DNA of 64,000 nucleotides from Iris pallida (GCA_029216955.1 JANAVB010003999.1:3203951-3267950); one strand, 5' to 3'. Positions 10,347-22,724 are shown, numbered from the stretch's first letter. Program-made: numbers and translations. Notes: a model not told the origin generated them from the sequence alone.

Positions 10347-11370
10347 GATCATAGAAAAATAATACGGTATGGTCACGGGTAATGAATGAGGGTCACGATT
10401 AAGAGAACGAAATAAATTCGCTTCAATTAAGCGATTAGAGGGTCGTGATAGGGCCGAGTAGTTTAGGATGAGATATAGCAACATCGAGTGAGAATGGTCA
10501 TAGCCGATATGAAGGCTAGAGGAAGTTCTAGTATAACGTCTTCGTCCTTCTAACATAGGTGAAGGCGGAAGCAATATAGAGTTCGAAGGAGGCGTTATTG
10601 AATACGAATACGTGGTTCAAAGGCGACCGAATAATTCAAAAAGAGTTGCCAAGGCAATCGCGGATGGAACTCTAGAGGACAAGTTTAATTATGTTCCATC
10701 CACGTAGAATAATAGACAAATGCGAACCAAAGTGCACTCGGTTGACCAGACCATCATGCAGCGGTTCTGATTAGACAATATGTTAGTGAGCGCGCTCAAT
10801 AGCATAAGTCATGAACAAACTCGATAAATGGATGAGTTTGTAAAACTAGATTATAGTAGCAACATTAGTCAGGGGGTAAAAACATAGGCACGAGAGACTA
10901 AGATTGGAAGAAAGTTGAATTTGGTTTGGACTTCTAAAGGATTTAAGTCATGTCATGTGATGGTCTTCATACAGTCATCCTATAGTCTTCTCGTCCAAGT
11001 CTTTGGGTGTCTAGATGGGTTAGGGTCCTCTAAAAATCTAAGTAAGGTTACTAACAAAGGTCACAAGGACAAAGGGATTGCTAGGTCATAAGGTATTCTA
11101 CCCAACTTAAAAGAATTAAACTAAGGGTGTTTGGGACATCTAACTAGTAGGGTCAATCTCTAGCAAGCACGAAGGGAAGATAGGAATAATGATAGAAGGA
11201 ATCAAGCAAGATGTAATCGATGAGTCGAACGGTAGTTCGAATATAGAATCGAGGAAAGAGGTCAAGTATGTGGATGAGATCCTAGACTTCTAATCCTATT
11301 CGCAGGCTTGCTTGGTTCGGTAAAGTAACCAAACAATTTATCTAGACCTGCATGGGCCACCACAAAAACA
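10347..11370 (-). mobile_element. 5' internal remnant of element B, non-coding
   Basis: This lies between the solo LTR and the 5' LTR of element B. Its first bases on the minus strand (TGTTTTTGTGGTGGCCCATG) match those after the X 5' LTR at 17558, so it is the 5' internal start of a related element. No ORF over 80 codons makes sense and no gag domain is visible. Element B therefore keeps only about 1.15 kb of internal sequence. Confidence 0.65.
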
Positions 11371-14300
11371 TGTAACGCCCCAGTCCTAAAATACGTAGGA
11401 CTAGGAACGTAGACATGCCAGCTGTATTCATACGAAGTACATAGGCCTCGTATGGATACATAAGCTGTAAAATGCAGTAGAACCATAACTAATTTCATCC
11501 ACACGAAATAAATGAATAAAAGATATCATATAATGATAATGAATTGTCTTGATACAATATGTTGGGCGGAGACAAATCCACTACCAACAAAATAAAAGAA
11601 ATACATGATATACAAAAGAATGATTTTTGGCGAGCGAAGCGAAGACGATCCAAGTGTAATCATCCTCGAAGAAATAGCAATGGTCACGGCTAAAGCTAGA
11701 ACACCTGCGAAAGACAAGAGCACACACCTGGCGAGATAACCAGGTCCTCAGAGGGATGTAACAAGACACATAATATTATGCCATATAAACTGAATAAATA
11801 TTGCTCAAATAAATAAGTCAATCGAATTATAACATGGTCCAATATGCACCTACTGAACGAGCGTACCATCCCCCCCAACCAAACAAGGACAGGAGATGGT
11901 AAACTAATTTACGGTGACGTATCTTTCCATGCTAAGAATCCAATATGGTATCCGGACCCCAGCAAGGTTCAATACCTTCTCATCGAAGTAGTAAGCCACA
12001 CCTACAACCAAACAAGGACAAGATACGACGAACTAATCCGCGACAAGTTATTGTTCCAAGCCACGGTCAGATACAAGTACCCAAACCAAAGGTACTCATA
12101 CCTAACGGATAAGGATAGCCTAACCATTCTAAGTGAATGCAGTTTTAAAAACAGTTCATGGTCGCATGACTACCGGGTCAAGTCAAGAAAATACCAATGC
12201 AGTACCTCAGTAGCGAGTCACAACACCGTATACTATTCCTCAGTATCGAGCGAGTCTATAGCATATAGTCTACCTATCGTTCCTCAGTAGCGAGCGAGTC
12301 TACGATTGATAGGGTGGTAGTCAACTTCCAATCATGTTCTCCCCGTCCAATGCCAACTCATAACTGCTAAGTCTTCTAGCATGCAATTCTATTAGCAGTT
12401 ATTTTCTAACGCACGGCTTATACGTACTGGTGGCCAGCCAATCACGTATGTTCGAGTCCTATATGTGACTCACAACAACGTGGTATAAATGTGTCAAGGC
12501 CTATGAATGCAACACACAAGGTGGTCCCTTAAATCTAGGTTTAATATGTAAAAAAATATACATAGCAGGAAATAAAACTGAACAGTAAGTTCTAACAGGT
12601 TATGCCATGTATCACAGTTTATTTTGCATAAAGAAAATAATGAATAATGTATGAAATATGAGCTAAAATAAATAAACAACAAATGGCAAGGTGTCTTGCC
12701 TGGTAGGACGCCTGGTGTGCTGCAATGATCAAGCCGGCATGAACTGCGACTTCGGTGCAACAACTATACATGGTGACCTCGGGTGGTGGCACGGACAGTT
12801 CCATTGGGTCCAGAAGGGTCAATTTAGTTAGGGTGGACATAAGGTGGTACAAATTTGGTGACAGAATGGGAATAAGAGGATCGGTTACGGACATGAGAGA
12901 AATCAAAGAATAAAGGATAATAAGTTATAGAAGACTATTTATAATACTTGAAAACTAGTTTTTATGAGTCAAAAATAATTATAGCAAAAATACTTAAATT
13001 CAAGAAAATCATTTTATTTTGGCCAAAACTCTAAGTTTGTCAAAAAATAGAATTTCTAGAAAGAAACTAAATTTTTATTTGTCCAAAAATATTTTAATTA
13101 ATTATATAAAATCTAGGAAAATATTTTAGGGCTACTGAGTTGTCAAACATAATTTTGAAAATGTTACTATCTAGTTATTTAATATAAAATAGACTATTAT
13201 CAAAATGGTAATATTAATAATAGTACTTACAACAATATACATACCATATACACTATATATTATACTGTATACAAAATGAGTAAGAAAAATATAACAAAAA
13301 TTTATCAGTAGATTGAAAATAATAGTAATACTACAAATCAACACTGGTGTTCCTCTAACTTAAATAGAAGAACAGCAATAAAAACTTATAATAATAATAA
13401 ATAGTAATAATACTAATCCCAAAATAAATAACCTATCCAGCCCATTCTCTTTAACATATAATACTAATAATAATAATAATAATAATAGTAATAATAATAA
13501 TAAATAAAACTAAAGAAACAACCATCAAAAAGAACTACTCAGCAAGCAGTGCTGAAAAAAAGGGTTTATTCCGATCAAAAAAATCATGGAGGAAGAGAGA
13601 AGAGTGAGGAACAGAGGGATTTGAGAGAGAAAGGAAGGAATCGAGAGAGAGGGAAGATGGAGAGGAGTCGGGGGCTCGGGAGAGGGGACAGTCGGCTCCG
13701 GCGGGCGCGCGGAGGGAAGCGGAGGATGCGGCTGTGGCGGACGCGGGGAGGACGAGGGCGGCGATGGGTCGACGCGTCGGCGGACGAGGAAGACGGAGGA
13801 AGAGGAAGGGCGGCGGTTCCAGGCAGGAGACTGGGCGATCGCCGGGACGGGATGCGACTGCGGGGGCTTCGGGAAGGCTGCGGCGCTGGGCTGAGGGTTG
13901 ATCGGAGGGTTTCGGCGTTCGCCGGCGCTGGCGCTGATGGCCGCACGGGCTCGCCGACGGGCGCTGCGCCGGAAGAGACGATCGGAGAGGGGGCTCGGTG
14001 CGGGTGGTCAGCGGTGCTTCTCGGCACGTCAGCGACCGGAGACGGGGAAGGAGAGCGAAGGGGTATTTGGGAGACTGGCCAGGGATGACCAAAGTCGGAA
14101 GATCGGCACGAGATAGAAGTCATGAGGGTGGCGAGGCGGGTTGTTTGCCGAGACGGCGGTGAATATGGAACGATGGGGTGGTGATGATAGGCTGGGACAT
14201 AGGATTAGGAATTCGATTGTGTCGGGATGTCAACACGGAGGGGATATATGTATATGTAATCTATGGAATAAGACGGGGAGGGGACACGGACACGGTGCAC

Positions 14301-14974
14301 GCACGTTTATGGTGGAATATTGTGGAGAAAATATTGGAGGAGTACCTGCCTATTTATAGGATGTGAAAATTCCCAATTGGATAGGATTAGGAAAAGATTT
14401 AAAACTCAAATTAGATAATTCAATCTATTTAATTCAAATCCAAATCCAAATCCAAATACAAATCCTATTTAAATTATATCCCTTTAGTTTAAAATCAAAT
14501 CAAATTTCAAATATTTAACTATTTAAATAAATCCATAAATTCAAATCAAGATTTAAAATGGCCACAAAATTTTCAAATATATTTTCCAAAAATACCAATA
14601 ATAATAATTTCAAAAATAATAATTATTTTTAAATATCTTTTTGAATACTAAAATATTAATATTAATAAATTTTGAAAATGGAATTATATATAAATTTAAA
14701 TTAATGTATCTCATATGCAAGGAATATTTGCATAACATAAACTTTAAGTAAAATACAAATAATTATTATATATATTATTTGAACTATATAAAAAATAAAG
14801 AAAAATATTTTTTCTAAAATATGTACGCTAGCACATATTCGCACTCGTCGAGCAATTACGAAAAAAATGAAATTTTCCGCACGACGTACAATACGACTAC
14901 GCGACGTACAATACAAAATTTTAAATCTGTACAAATTTTAATAAAAAAATTAGTAGAAATTTAGGGGTTTTACA
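11371..14974 (-). mobile_element. 5' LTR of gypsy element B
   Basis: A complete LTR of 3604 bases. On the minus strand it begins TGTAAAACCCC (at 14974) and ends GGGGCGTTACA (at 11371). Bases 12776-14974 match the truncated partner at 4319-6970. A GC-rich, purine-biased segment (13540-14100) produces long low-complexity frames on both strands that I do not believe are genes. The bases beyond 14974 belong to the X LTR, so B probably inserted into that LTR. Confidence 0.8.
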
Positions 14975-15228
14975 TAGCTATATAGAGTATATATATATGT
15001 GTATGTATATATATATATATATAGATAGATAGCTAGATAGTTAGATATATATTTATAGATATATATAGAGAGAGGGAATAAGAAGTAGCAGCAGCATGAG
15101 ACTGCAGTAGCAGCAGCAGCAGTTAGCAGGGAGCAGCAGCAGCTTAAGCACTAACAGCAGCAGCAGTTAGCACTAGGAGCAGCAGCAGCAGTTAGCACTA
15201 GGAGCAGCAGCAGCAGTTAGCATTAGGA

Positions 15229-15512
15229 GGAGGAGTGGGGAAAGAATAAGAATAAGGAGAAGAAGAATAAGAAGAAGAATAAGAAGTAGAAGAAGAAGAA
15301 TAGGAAGAAGAATAAGAAGGAGAAGGAAAAAGAAGAAGGATAAGGAAAAGAATAAGAAGGAGAAGGAAAAAGAAGAAGGATAAGAAAAAGAATAAGAAAG
15401 AGAAGAATAAGGAGAAGGAAAAGAATAAGAATAAGGATGAGAAGAATAATAAGAATAAGGAGAAGGGAAGGAAAAAGGAGAAGGAGAAGGAGAAGGAGAA
15501 GGAGAAGGGAAT
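15229..15512. repeat. Homopurine GAA/GGA tract in X LTR
   Basis: Almost pure A/G for about 280 bases on the plus strand, built from AAGAAG, AATAAG and GGAGAAGG units. The partner tract is at 26960-27242. Its ORFs are low complexity (Phe/Ser/Leu-rich on the minus strand) and are not genes. Confidence 0.85.
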
Positions 15513-16012
15513 GTAGAAAATCAAATTAGAGAGGGTTTGAGAGTGAATAGGATTTAGTGAAAGGGTAAATTGAGTTCCGAGTGTCGGAACGCGTCCAAAA
15601 TTGGATGAGACTTAGATTATGTGAATTAGATTTTGTGGGTAGGCTTCCGAGTTGAATTGGGGTTTCGTGTGGGAGTAGGACGATGGTATCGCACGATATC
15701 ATTGAGTATCTTGCGATACTCAAGATAATCGGTGATTCGGTAACATACGCCGTAAGATGGACTGGATGTCCACTCTACCTAGAAAGCTTGGTAGATAATG
15801 ATAGCGTAGGCTAGTATCCTACTACCCTAGGAAGCACGGGTCGAAATACCAAGCGTAGGTAGGCTAACTTGGTATTGGACTAGGTTAGGAATTTACCTTT
15901 GTAAAGGGTAAATTTAAGATATTGGCCTACGGCCAAGATATGGGTTTCGGAGTTCAAGATGGACTTGGATATGGGTTGTAAGGGTTGGTAATGGTTAGAA
16001 ATAGTCGCCTAG

Positions 16013-16340
16013 ACCTAGTCTTGACCTTGGTTGACCACGGTTGACTTTTTAGACCAAAAGTCAACCATGGGTCAACACTTTACCCAATTTAGTCCCAAAT
16101 TCCATTAGAGTTGAACAGTTGACCAAAGGTCAACCGTTAGTCACCATTAACCTAAAGTTGACCTAGGGTTGACCTAGAGTTGACCAAAGTTGACCCGTTG
16201 ACCAAAAGTCAACTGTAAGTCAACTTTTGACCTAGTTTGATTGGGTTGACTTCCAATGTTCTCCTATGACCAAGGTTGACCTAACTAGACTTGTCTTGAC
16301 CTAGAATGACTTAATAGGATTTAAATTGATTTGACTTTAC
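16013..16340. promoter_or_regulatory. W-box (TTGAC) array in X 5' LTR
   Basis: About 19 TTGACC/TTGACT sites in both orientations within some 330 bases, often as facing pairs such as TTGACCAAAGGTCAA. WRKY transcription factors are known to bind TTGAC(C/T). The array is kept in the other X LTR at 27756-28085, with one extra unit. Confidence 0.6.
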
Positions 16341-17557
16341 TTCCTAATCATAGTTTTGATACATCTTGTTATCTATAGGTCCTCGAGGTGCTACATTGCA
16401 TCCAGTTGACATAGTATATCATATCACAGGCGAGTACATTCTCTGATAACTTTTTCCCAATTTATGATAACTGTTATGATTCATGTACTTAGTGTAGATA
16501 TACTTATTCCTGACACATGGTTCTCACGGATTGGTATTCCTGGATCTTGACGAGAGATGTTACTCCTTGTTAGCTTGGGATGTATTGTGCAAGCTCCCTT
16601 GTAGCTCTTGCGCAATATATGGTCACCGATTCTAGAGAAGACTTGCTCCCTTCTCATAGAATCCCGTGCAGTGACGTGTCCTGTTTGGATCTATTCTACC
16701 AGTTGGGGGTGGAGGAGTAGTAGCGTATGCCTGTGATCAAATCTATCCCGCATTCCCGAACAGTGTTAGTCATATACCGCACTTATGACTAGCCAGGCTA
16801 GTTACTTACAGGTGTCCAAGCCGATCACAAGTTGAAACTACTACTCACACACATTGGATAGATGGCTTACCCTATTTTGTGTACATACCATGATCAGTTA
16901 TACTTTCCTGTTCTAGCTCTACAGCTTACCATGCCATTATACATATATGTACACTCCATAATTTTATTGTATATGCTCTATTTACAGTCTTATGGCTTTT
17001 ATTCTATCTTGAGATCTGTTATGAGATATATGTACTCGTTCCATCCTGACCGGATATGTTGACAATGTTTACAGATGCAAAGGAGGACTATTACTGCACT
17101 TACTACGACCCACCGGACGTAGTAGGTTTAGAGACAGATACCCTAGATCAGCAAGGTGCAGTACCGCAGGGCAAGATACCGCCTATCCTGTAGATAGAGT
17201 AGGTTTTTGTACTGGACCTTGTCTCCAGTTACTCTTGGGACTGTTATTATTTTGGCTTGTATTAGAGACTTTGGACTTGGACTTGTATATTCTTTGTGTT
17301 GGACTTGACATGTTATATTTTTTTGTCGTGTTGTCTTTATCATTCAGTATTTACTTTATCATCTTAGAGTTGTGATTGAGTACTCATATATTATCATTAC
17401 TTGTCCTCCGTTCGGAGTTGACCATATTCTCGACAGGTTTTGATATTATATAAACTGTTGTTAGAGTAGTAAACCTACAGCGTTCCACGCCATTTTTACA
17501 GTGAGGGCTGGACGTTGTTACGCACACATGCCCTTACAGCGGGTGCGGGTCGTGACA

Positions 17558-17784
17558 CGTTTTTAGTGATGGCCCATGCAGGTCCTGAAGTCGCAATTAG
17601 TGCGATGTCATAGCAGCACTCGTCTTAGAGTGTTGACTACGAGCCTGTGTTACATATAGGAGGTAGTAGGCTAAGAGTACTCAATCACAGTAGGATCTTT
17701 CCTTGCTTATCTTGCTTACCGTCTTTGATATTGATTTAATGTATTCTAGCTGTCCTCCTTTGATATAGTCCTTCTTGTGCCATA
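17558..17784 (+). mobile_element. 5' untranslated internal region of the gypsy element
   Basis: Lies between the X 5' LTR and gag. It begins CGTTTTTAGTGATGGCCCAT, homologous to the internal start of element B. The usual initiator-Met primer site (TGGTATCAGA) is not present, so the tRNA primer cannot be named. Confidence 0.5.
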
Positions 17785-19112
17785 TTGATATCTTCTTTTC
17801 AATCTGTCTCCAGGATTGTTATGGCTCATTCTCCCGGTGAGGAGCACGGGGAGACGGAGAGGTCTGCTACCTCTGGCGGACATGCTCCATTCACTTCTTC
17901 TGCAGTTGGGACTTCAGTAGGGGCTCTCGGGGGTACTCTTCCAGCGCTCTCGATGACTGTCCCTGGGGTCACTGCGGGTGCTCTTCCTGCAGTGCCGAGG
18001 GCTACGATGGGAGCTGTCGGGGGCGTTCCTCCTCCTCCTCAGCAGGGGACTCCTCCGCCGGTGGTGGAAGCTATTCCTCCGTTGCCTCCTCTGCCTACAG
18101 ACATGGGGCAGATGCTCGCATTCTTTGAGCAGGTGCTGGAGTCCCAGCGGGCCCAGCACGAGGCACAGATGAGACAGACTGAGGCAATGCGCCAGGGCAT
18201 GGAGGATGCCCATAGGTTGGCCCTGGCTACGGTGGAGCGTGGGGCTCCATAGCGGGAGGTGCAGCAGAAGCCCGGAGACATCCAGGCTTTCAAGAAGATG
18301 GGTCCGAGGAATTTCAGAGGGACCGAGGGCATTGTATATGCTGATGACTGGCTCGAGGATATCGAGCATCATATGAGGGCCTCCCGCCTGGCAGACGACC
18401 TGAGGGTCGAGGCGGTTGGCTTGCAGTTATTAGATGTTGCCCGAACATGGTTTCGGAACGAGCCGGCTCTTGCAGGAGAGGGCCACACTTGGGCTGAGTT
18501 TCGAGCCCTGTTCAGAGAGAAGTTCTTTTCCCCACAGACAAGATCGGCCTAGTACGATAGTTTCAGAACCTGCAGCAGGGCAGTATGACTGTGGAGGAGT
18601 ATGCGGCGGAGTTCGGCCGGCTGAGCCGATACGCCGAGTACATGGTGAGCGACCCAATGATCCGAGCAGAGCGCTTCCGGAAGGGATTGACATGGGATAT
18701 CAAGATCCTGATCCCTTCCTTCTATGCGACATATGCAGAGGTCTATGCGGAGGCTCGAAAGGTGGAGAGAGAGTGGGGCTTGAAGCCGAAGAGGGATCGT
18801 GATTTGTTTTCGGGGGCCAGTAGCAGCGCGGGGGCTGCTAAGCGCCCTCAGCTTCAGCATCAGCCGTTCCAGCATCATCAGCAGCAGGTGCAGGCCATGG
18901 CACCTGTCCAGAGGGTTCAGCAGCGTCAGGGGCAGGATGATCCTCCGTGCCACTACTGCAAGAAGCCCGGTCACCTCTTTGAGTTCTGCAGGAGGAGGCT
19001 GGGTTTGTGCCTCTTTTGCGGTACCGCTGGGCATCAGATGCGGGAGTGTCCTAAGAACCCCCGTGTTGCTGGAGCAGCTCAGAGGGCACCTGTTCCGAGG
19101 GCACTAGTATAG
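17785..19112 (+). pseudogene. gag: Gypsy gag with two zinc knuckles (broken)
   Basis: Capsid and nucleocapsid precursor of a Ty3/gypsy element. The frame from ATG at 17785 meets TAG at 18250-18252, continues in frame (18259-18552), meets TAG at 18550-18552, then shifts near 18560 into 18585-19112. The retrotransposon gag core is around 18290-18760 (FKKMGPRNFRG, MTVEEYAAEFGRL). Two CCHC knuckles follow: CHYCKKPGHLFEFC and CLFCGTAGHQMREC. Gag ends at 19110-19112, in a different frame from pol. Whether that shift is natural or decay cannot be told. Confidence 0.85.
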
Positions 19113-19213
19113 TTCAGCAGCGGGGTCCACTTTCGATCCAGCAGCAGCAGTTTGTCCAGCACCGCCAGCAGAGGGGTGTTCCGGGTAGAGCTTTTTCTCT
19201 TGCAGCCGAGGAG

Positions 19214-22126
19214 ATGGAGCCTATAGCAGATGTTGTCGCAGGTTCTGTTCTGCTCGATTCTTTTTCTGCTTTAGCCTTGTTTGATTCTGGGGCTACGCAC
19301 AGTTTTGTGTCTATTTTTTTTGTTCTTAGGAACAATATCATTGCTGAGTATCTTGGTAGGACTTGCAAGATTATGACTGGGAATGGCATCATCCTGGTTA
19401 ATAATGTTTGCAAGGGACGAAGAGTTTCTTTGAGAGGCCGGGAGCTGAGTGCGTATTTGCTCGTAATGCCACTTCCGAGCTACGATGTGGTACTCGGTAT
19501 GGACTGGTTGAGCATGCACCATGCTAGCATAGACTGCAGAGGAGGCATGATTCTGTTCAGGCCGCCGGTAGAGCCGGAGTTTGAGTTCACCCGAGGTGCA
19601 GCGGGGCCAGGAGATGGATTCTGCGGAGCGTTGTTGGCGGGGCCGGTGTTGCCACATTCACTTATTGCTGAGTTCTTAGATGTCTTTTCCGAGAAGTTGC
19701 CCGGAATGCCGCCAGATCGTGATGTTGAGTTTTCTATAGACCTAGTGCCGGGCGCTGAGCCTATCTCACAGCACGTCTATAGAATCAACAACAGTGAGTT
19801 AGCGGAGCTGAAGAAACAGGTCGACGAGCTGGAGGACAAGGGCTTTATCCGATCTAGTTCTTCACCTTGGGGCGCGCCAGTTCTTTTCGTCCCGAAGAAG
19901 GATGGTACGGTACGTATGTGCATCCATTACAGGGCGCTCAACAACCTTACCATCAAGAACAAGTATCCTTTGCCAAGGATTGATGACTTGTTCGACCAGT
20001 TGAGCGGCGCGAGGGTGTTCTCGAAGATCGATTTGCGTACCGGGTACCATCAGCTGAAGGTGAAGCGGGATGACATTCCGAAGACTGCATTTCGGACCCG
20101 TTATGGCCAGTATGAGTATACCGTCATACCGTTTGGGTTGACCAACGCCCCGGCGGTATTCATGAACTTGATGAACAAGGTATTCCATCAGTACCTTGAC
20201 AAGTTCGTGGTGGTCTTCATCGATGACATTCTCATCTATTCGAAGACGCCAGAGGAGCACGAGAAGCACCTGAGGATTGTGCTGGACACTCTCAGGAGGG
20301 AGCAACTGTATGGAAAGCTATCGAAGTACGAGTTCTTCTTGGATCGCGTGGAGTTCCTAGGCCATGTTGTCTCTGGCGAGGGGATTTCAGTGGATCCGAA
20401 GAAGATTTCTGCAGTGGAGTCCTTGTCTACGCCGAGCTCAGTAGCAGAGGTTCGAAGTTTTCTGGGTCTGACAGGTTATTACCGGAGGTTCGTACAGGAC
20501 TTTTCCTGGATTGCCCAGCCGATGACCCGACTTACCAGGAAGGACGAGGAGTTTGTTTGGTCCGAGAAGTGCCAGGCCGCCTTTGAGGAGCTGAAAACGA
20601 GGTTGACTACAGCTCCTATCTTGACGCTACCATCTGGATCTGGTGGCTATACGATCTACAGTGACGCTTCAGGACGGGGTTTGGGTTGTGTACTTCAGCA
20701 ACACGGGAAGGTGATTGCCTATGCATCTAGACAGTTACGTCCTCATGAGAGGAACTACCCTACCCACGATCTGGAGCTGGCAGCAGTCATCTTTGCTTTG
20801 AAGCTGTGGAAACACTACTTGTATGGAGAGCGAGTTGAGATCTATACAGATCACAAGAGCTTGAAGTACGTGTTTACCCAGAAGGAGCTGAATATGAGGC
20901 AGAGGCGATGGTTAGAGCTGATGAAGGATTTTGATATATCCTTACAGTACCATCCGGGGAAGGCCAACGTGGTTGCGGATGCTTTGAGCAGGTATCCCGT
21001 GGCCATGTGTTTGACGATGGATCGTCACCTTCTGGCAGATCTGGAGAGCTTGGGCATAGAGGTAATAGTTCCTGGGTTCGAGAAGCAGATGTAGGGTCTT
21101 CAGGTGCAGTCAGAGCTGATGGACAGAGTCAGAGCAGCTCAGTTTGAGGATGAGGCTCTGAGAGTCATCAGGGAGCAGGTCCAGGTAGGACTGTTGGATG
21201 AGTTCTCTATAGCGGGAGATGGATCGTTGAGGCATGGTACCAGATTGTACGTGCCGAGCGGAGGACTTCGGAAGGAGGTTCTTCAGGAGGCACATTGTTC
21301 TCAGTACTCTATGCATCCAGGAGCCAACAAGATGTATAGAGACTTGAGACAACATGTTTGGTGGTATGGCATAAAATACGAGGTGGCTCAGTTCGTTTCT
21401 AGATGCTTGGTGTGCCAGCAGGTGAAAGCCGGGAGGCAGAGACCCGGTGGATTGCTCCAGCCACTACCCATTCCTGAGTGGAAGTGGGAGCATATCACTA
21501 TGGACTTTGTATCTGGGCTTCCGTGCTCTCCAGGAGGGAAGGATGCGATTTGGGTCATTGTTGATCGATTGACCAAATCGGCCCACTTTTTGTCTTTCAA
21601 GGTGGGTTTGTTTACGGAGAGGCTGGCCGAGATGTACGTGCGGCAGATAGTCCGATTGTACGGTGTTCCAGTAAGTATAGTCTCGGATCGGGACAGCCGA
21701 TTCACTTCCCACTTCTGGAGGAGTTTGCAGCTTAGCTTGGGCACATCGCTCAAGTTCAGTACCGTATACCACTCCCAGACAGACGGGCAGTCGAAGAGGA
21801 CGATTCAGACCCTCAAGGATATGCTTCGTACCTGTGCCTTGGACTTCAGGGGATCTTGGGAGGACCACCTTCACTTGGTAGAGTTTGCTTACAACAACAG
21901 CTACCAAGCCAGTATAAAGATGTCACCTTTCGAGGCTCTATACGGACGGAGGTGTCGTACTCCCTTGTCTTGGGATGATGTCGGCGAGAGGGTTTTGCTT
22001 GGCCCTGAGATGGTAGTAGATGCTGCGGAGAAGGTCAGGGTTATCATAGATAGACTTCGGGTGGCGCAGGATAGGCAGCGGCATTGGGCCGATAGCTACC
22101 GGAGGCCGTTGGAGTTTGAGGTATAG
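19214..22126 (+). pseudogene. pol: Gypsy pol: protease, RT, RNase H, integrase
   Basis: One frame interrupted by a single TAG at 21092-21094. In order: aspartic protease ([12 protein letters not shown]), reverse transcriptase with FIDD at 20216-20227, RNase H ([11 protein letters not shown]; final VVADALSR), an HHCC integrase finger (HCSQYSMHPG ... CLVCQQ) and the integrase core. First (MDF) and second (SDRD) catalytic Asp are present, but the catalytic Glu is Lys (GQSKRT, codon 21794-21796), so the integrase should be inactive. A protease-to-integrase order places it in Ty3/gypsy; the chromodomain-like tail after the intron suggests a Tekay/Del-type chromovirus. Confidence 0.9.
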
Positions 22127-22205
22127 TTTAGATTTTTTTTTCTAGTATTTGAGTCTGATTGTTATTGTTTTAGATCAAGCTTTAAGCCTTGTGTTTTTGT
22201 TCTAG
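22121..22205 (+). other. Putative 85-bp intron in gypsy pol
   Basis: Begins GTATAG and ends TTTTTGTTCTAG, is T-rich, and contains the in-frame stop. Removing it joins LEFE to VGDLVFLR, giving the continuous integrase C-terminus seen without interruption in element E ([12 protein letters not shown]). Its size and ends fit a plant intron. Confidence 0.7.
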
Positions 22206-22628
22206 GTTGGTGATCTTGTGTTTCTGCGGATTTCTCCGACGCATGGCACGATTCGTTTTGGTGGCGACGGGAAGCTTAGTCCACGATACATCGGACCTTT
22301 TCGTATCTTGGGCAGGATCGGTGCAGTGGCTTACCGATTGGAGTTACCGCCCACGCTAGAGGGACTGTACAACGTGTTTCACGTGTCGCAGCTGAGACGG
22401 TACGTGGCAGATCCCAGTCACGTCTTGGACCACTCCGAGATCGAAGTGGGACCGACACTCAGCTATCCAGAGAAGCCGGTCGAGATCTTGGACCGAAGAG
22501 AGAAGGTACTCCGGAACCAGGTCATTCCCTTGGTTCGCGTTACATGGAGGCACCATTCTCCAGGTGAGTCTACCTGGGAGAGAAAGGACGACATGCGAGA
22601 GCGATTCCCATATCTCTTCGAGCCTTGA
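22206..22628 (+). CDS. pol: Gypsy integrase C-terminus with chromodomain-like tail
   Basis: Second pol exon after the putative intron, open to the stop at 22626-22628. It contains the GKLSPRYIGPF and [12 protein letters not shown] motifs of the gypsy integrase C-terminal domain. A chromodomain-like tail follows (VTWRHHSPGESTWE, MRERFPYLF). Chromodomains direct related elements to heterochromatin. The tail closely parallels that of element E ([14 protein letters not shown]), so both are chromoviruses of related lineages. Confidence 0.85.
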   Translation, partial: VGDLVFLRISPTHGTIRFGGDGKLSPRYIGPFRILGRIGAVAYRLELPPTLEGLYNVFHVSQLRRYVADPSHVLDHSEIEVGPTLSYPEKPVEILDRREKVLRNQVIPLVRVTWRHHSPGESTWERKDDMRERFPYLFEP

Positions 22629-22724
22629 GGTAAAATTCTTTCTTTTTCCTTCCTTGTTCTATTCACGTTGCTGTGTTAGTTTCTCATTCAATTTTGAGGA
22701 CGAAATTCTTTTAAGGAGGGTAGA
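22629..22724 (+). mobile_element. Pol-LTR junction
   Basis: Carries TTTTGAGGACGAAATTCTTT and a purine run (AAGGAGGGTAGA), the usual polypurine priming region before a chromovirus 3' LTR. Confidence 0.7.

Larger units (their letters stand above)
14975..17557 (+). mobile_element. 5' LTR of gypsy family X (left end missing)
   Basis: Matches 26690-29308 over its whole length and ends GGGTCGTGACA at 17557. It starts abruptly at the end of element B. In order it holds a short TA/GATA run, CAG-type triplets (15090-15230), a homopurine tract (15229-15512), a hairpin (15704-15721) and a dense TTGAC array (16013-16340). A few percent divergence from the 3' copy suggests a moderately recent insertion. 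Confidence 0.85.

Noticed and set aside
4319..14974. Target duplication for element B
   Set aside because: The left LTR is truncated, so its flank cannot be compared with TAGCT on the right.
15198..15524. Ser/Phe-rich minus-strand frame
   Set aside because: Translation of the homopurine tract, low complexity only.
17558..17600. TGGCCCATGCAGGTC as a primer-binding site
   Set aside because: Does not match a plant tRNA 3' end that I can recall with confidence, though the position is right.
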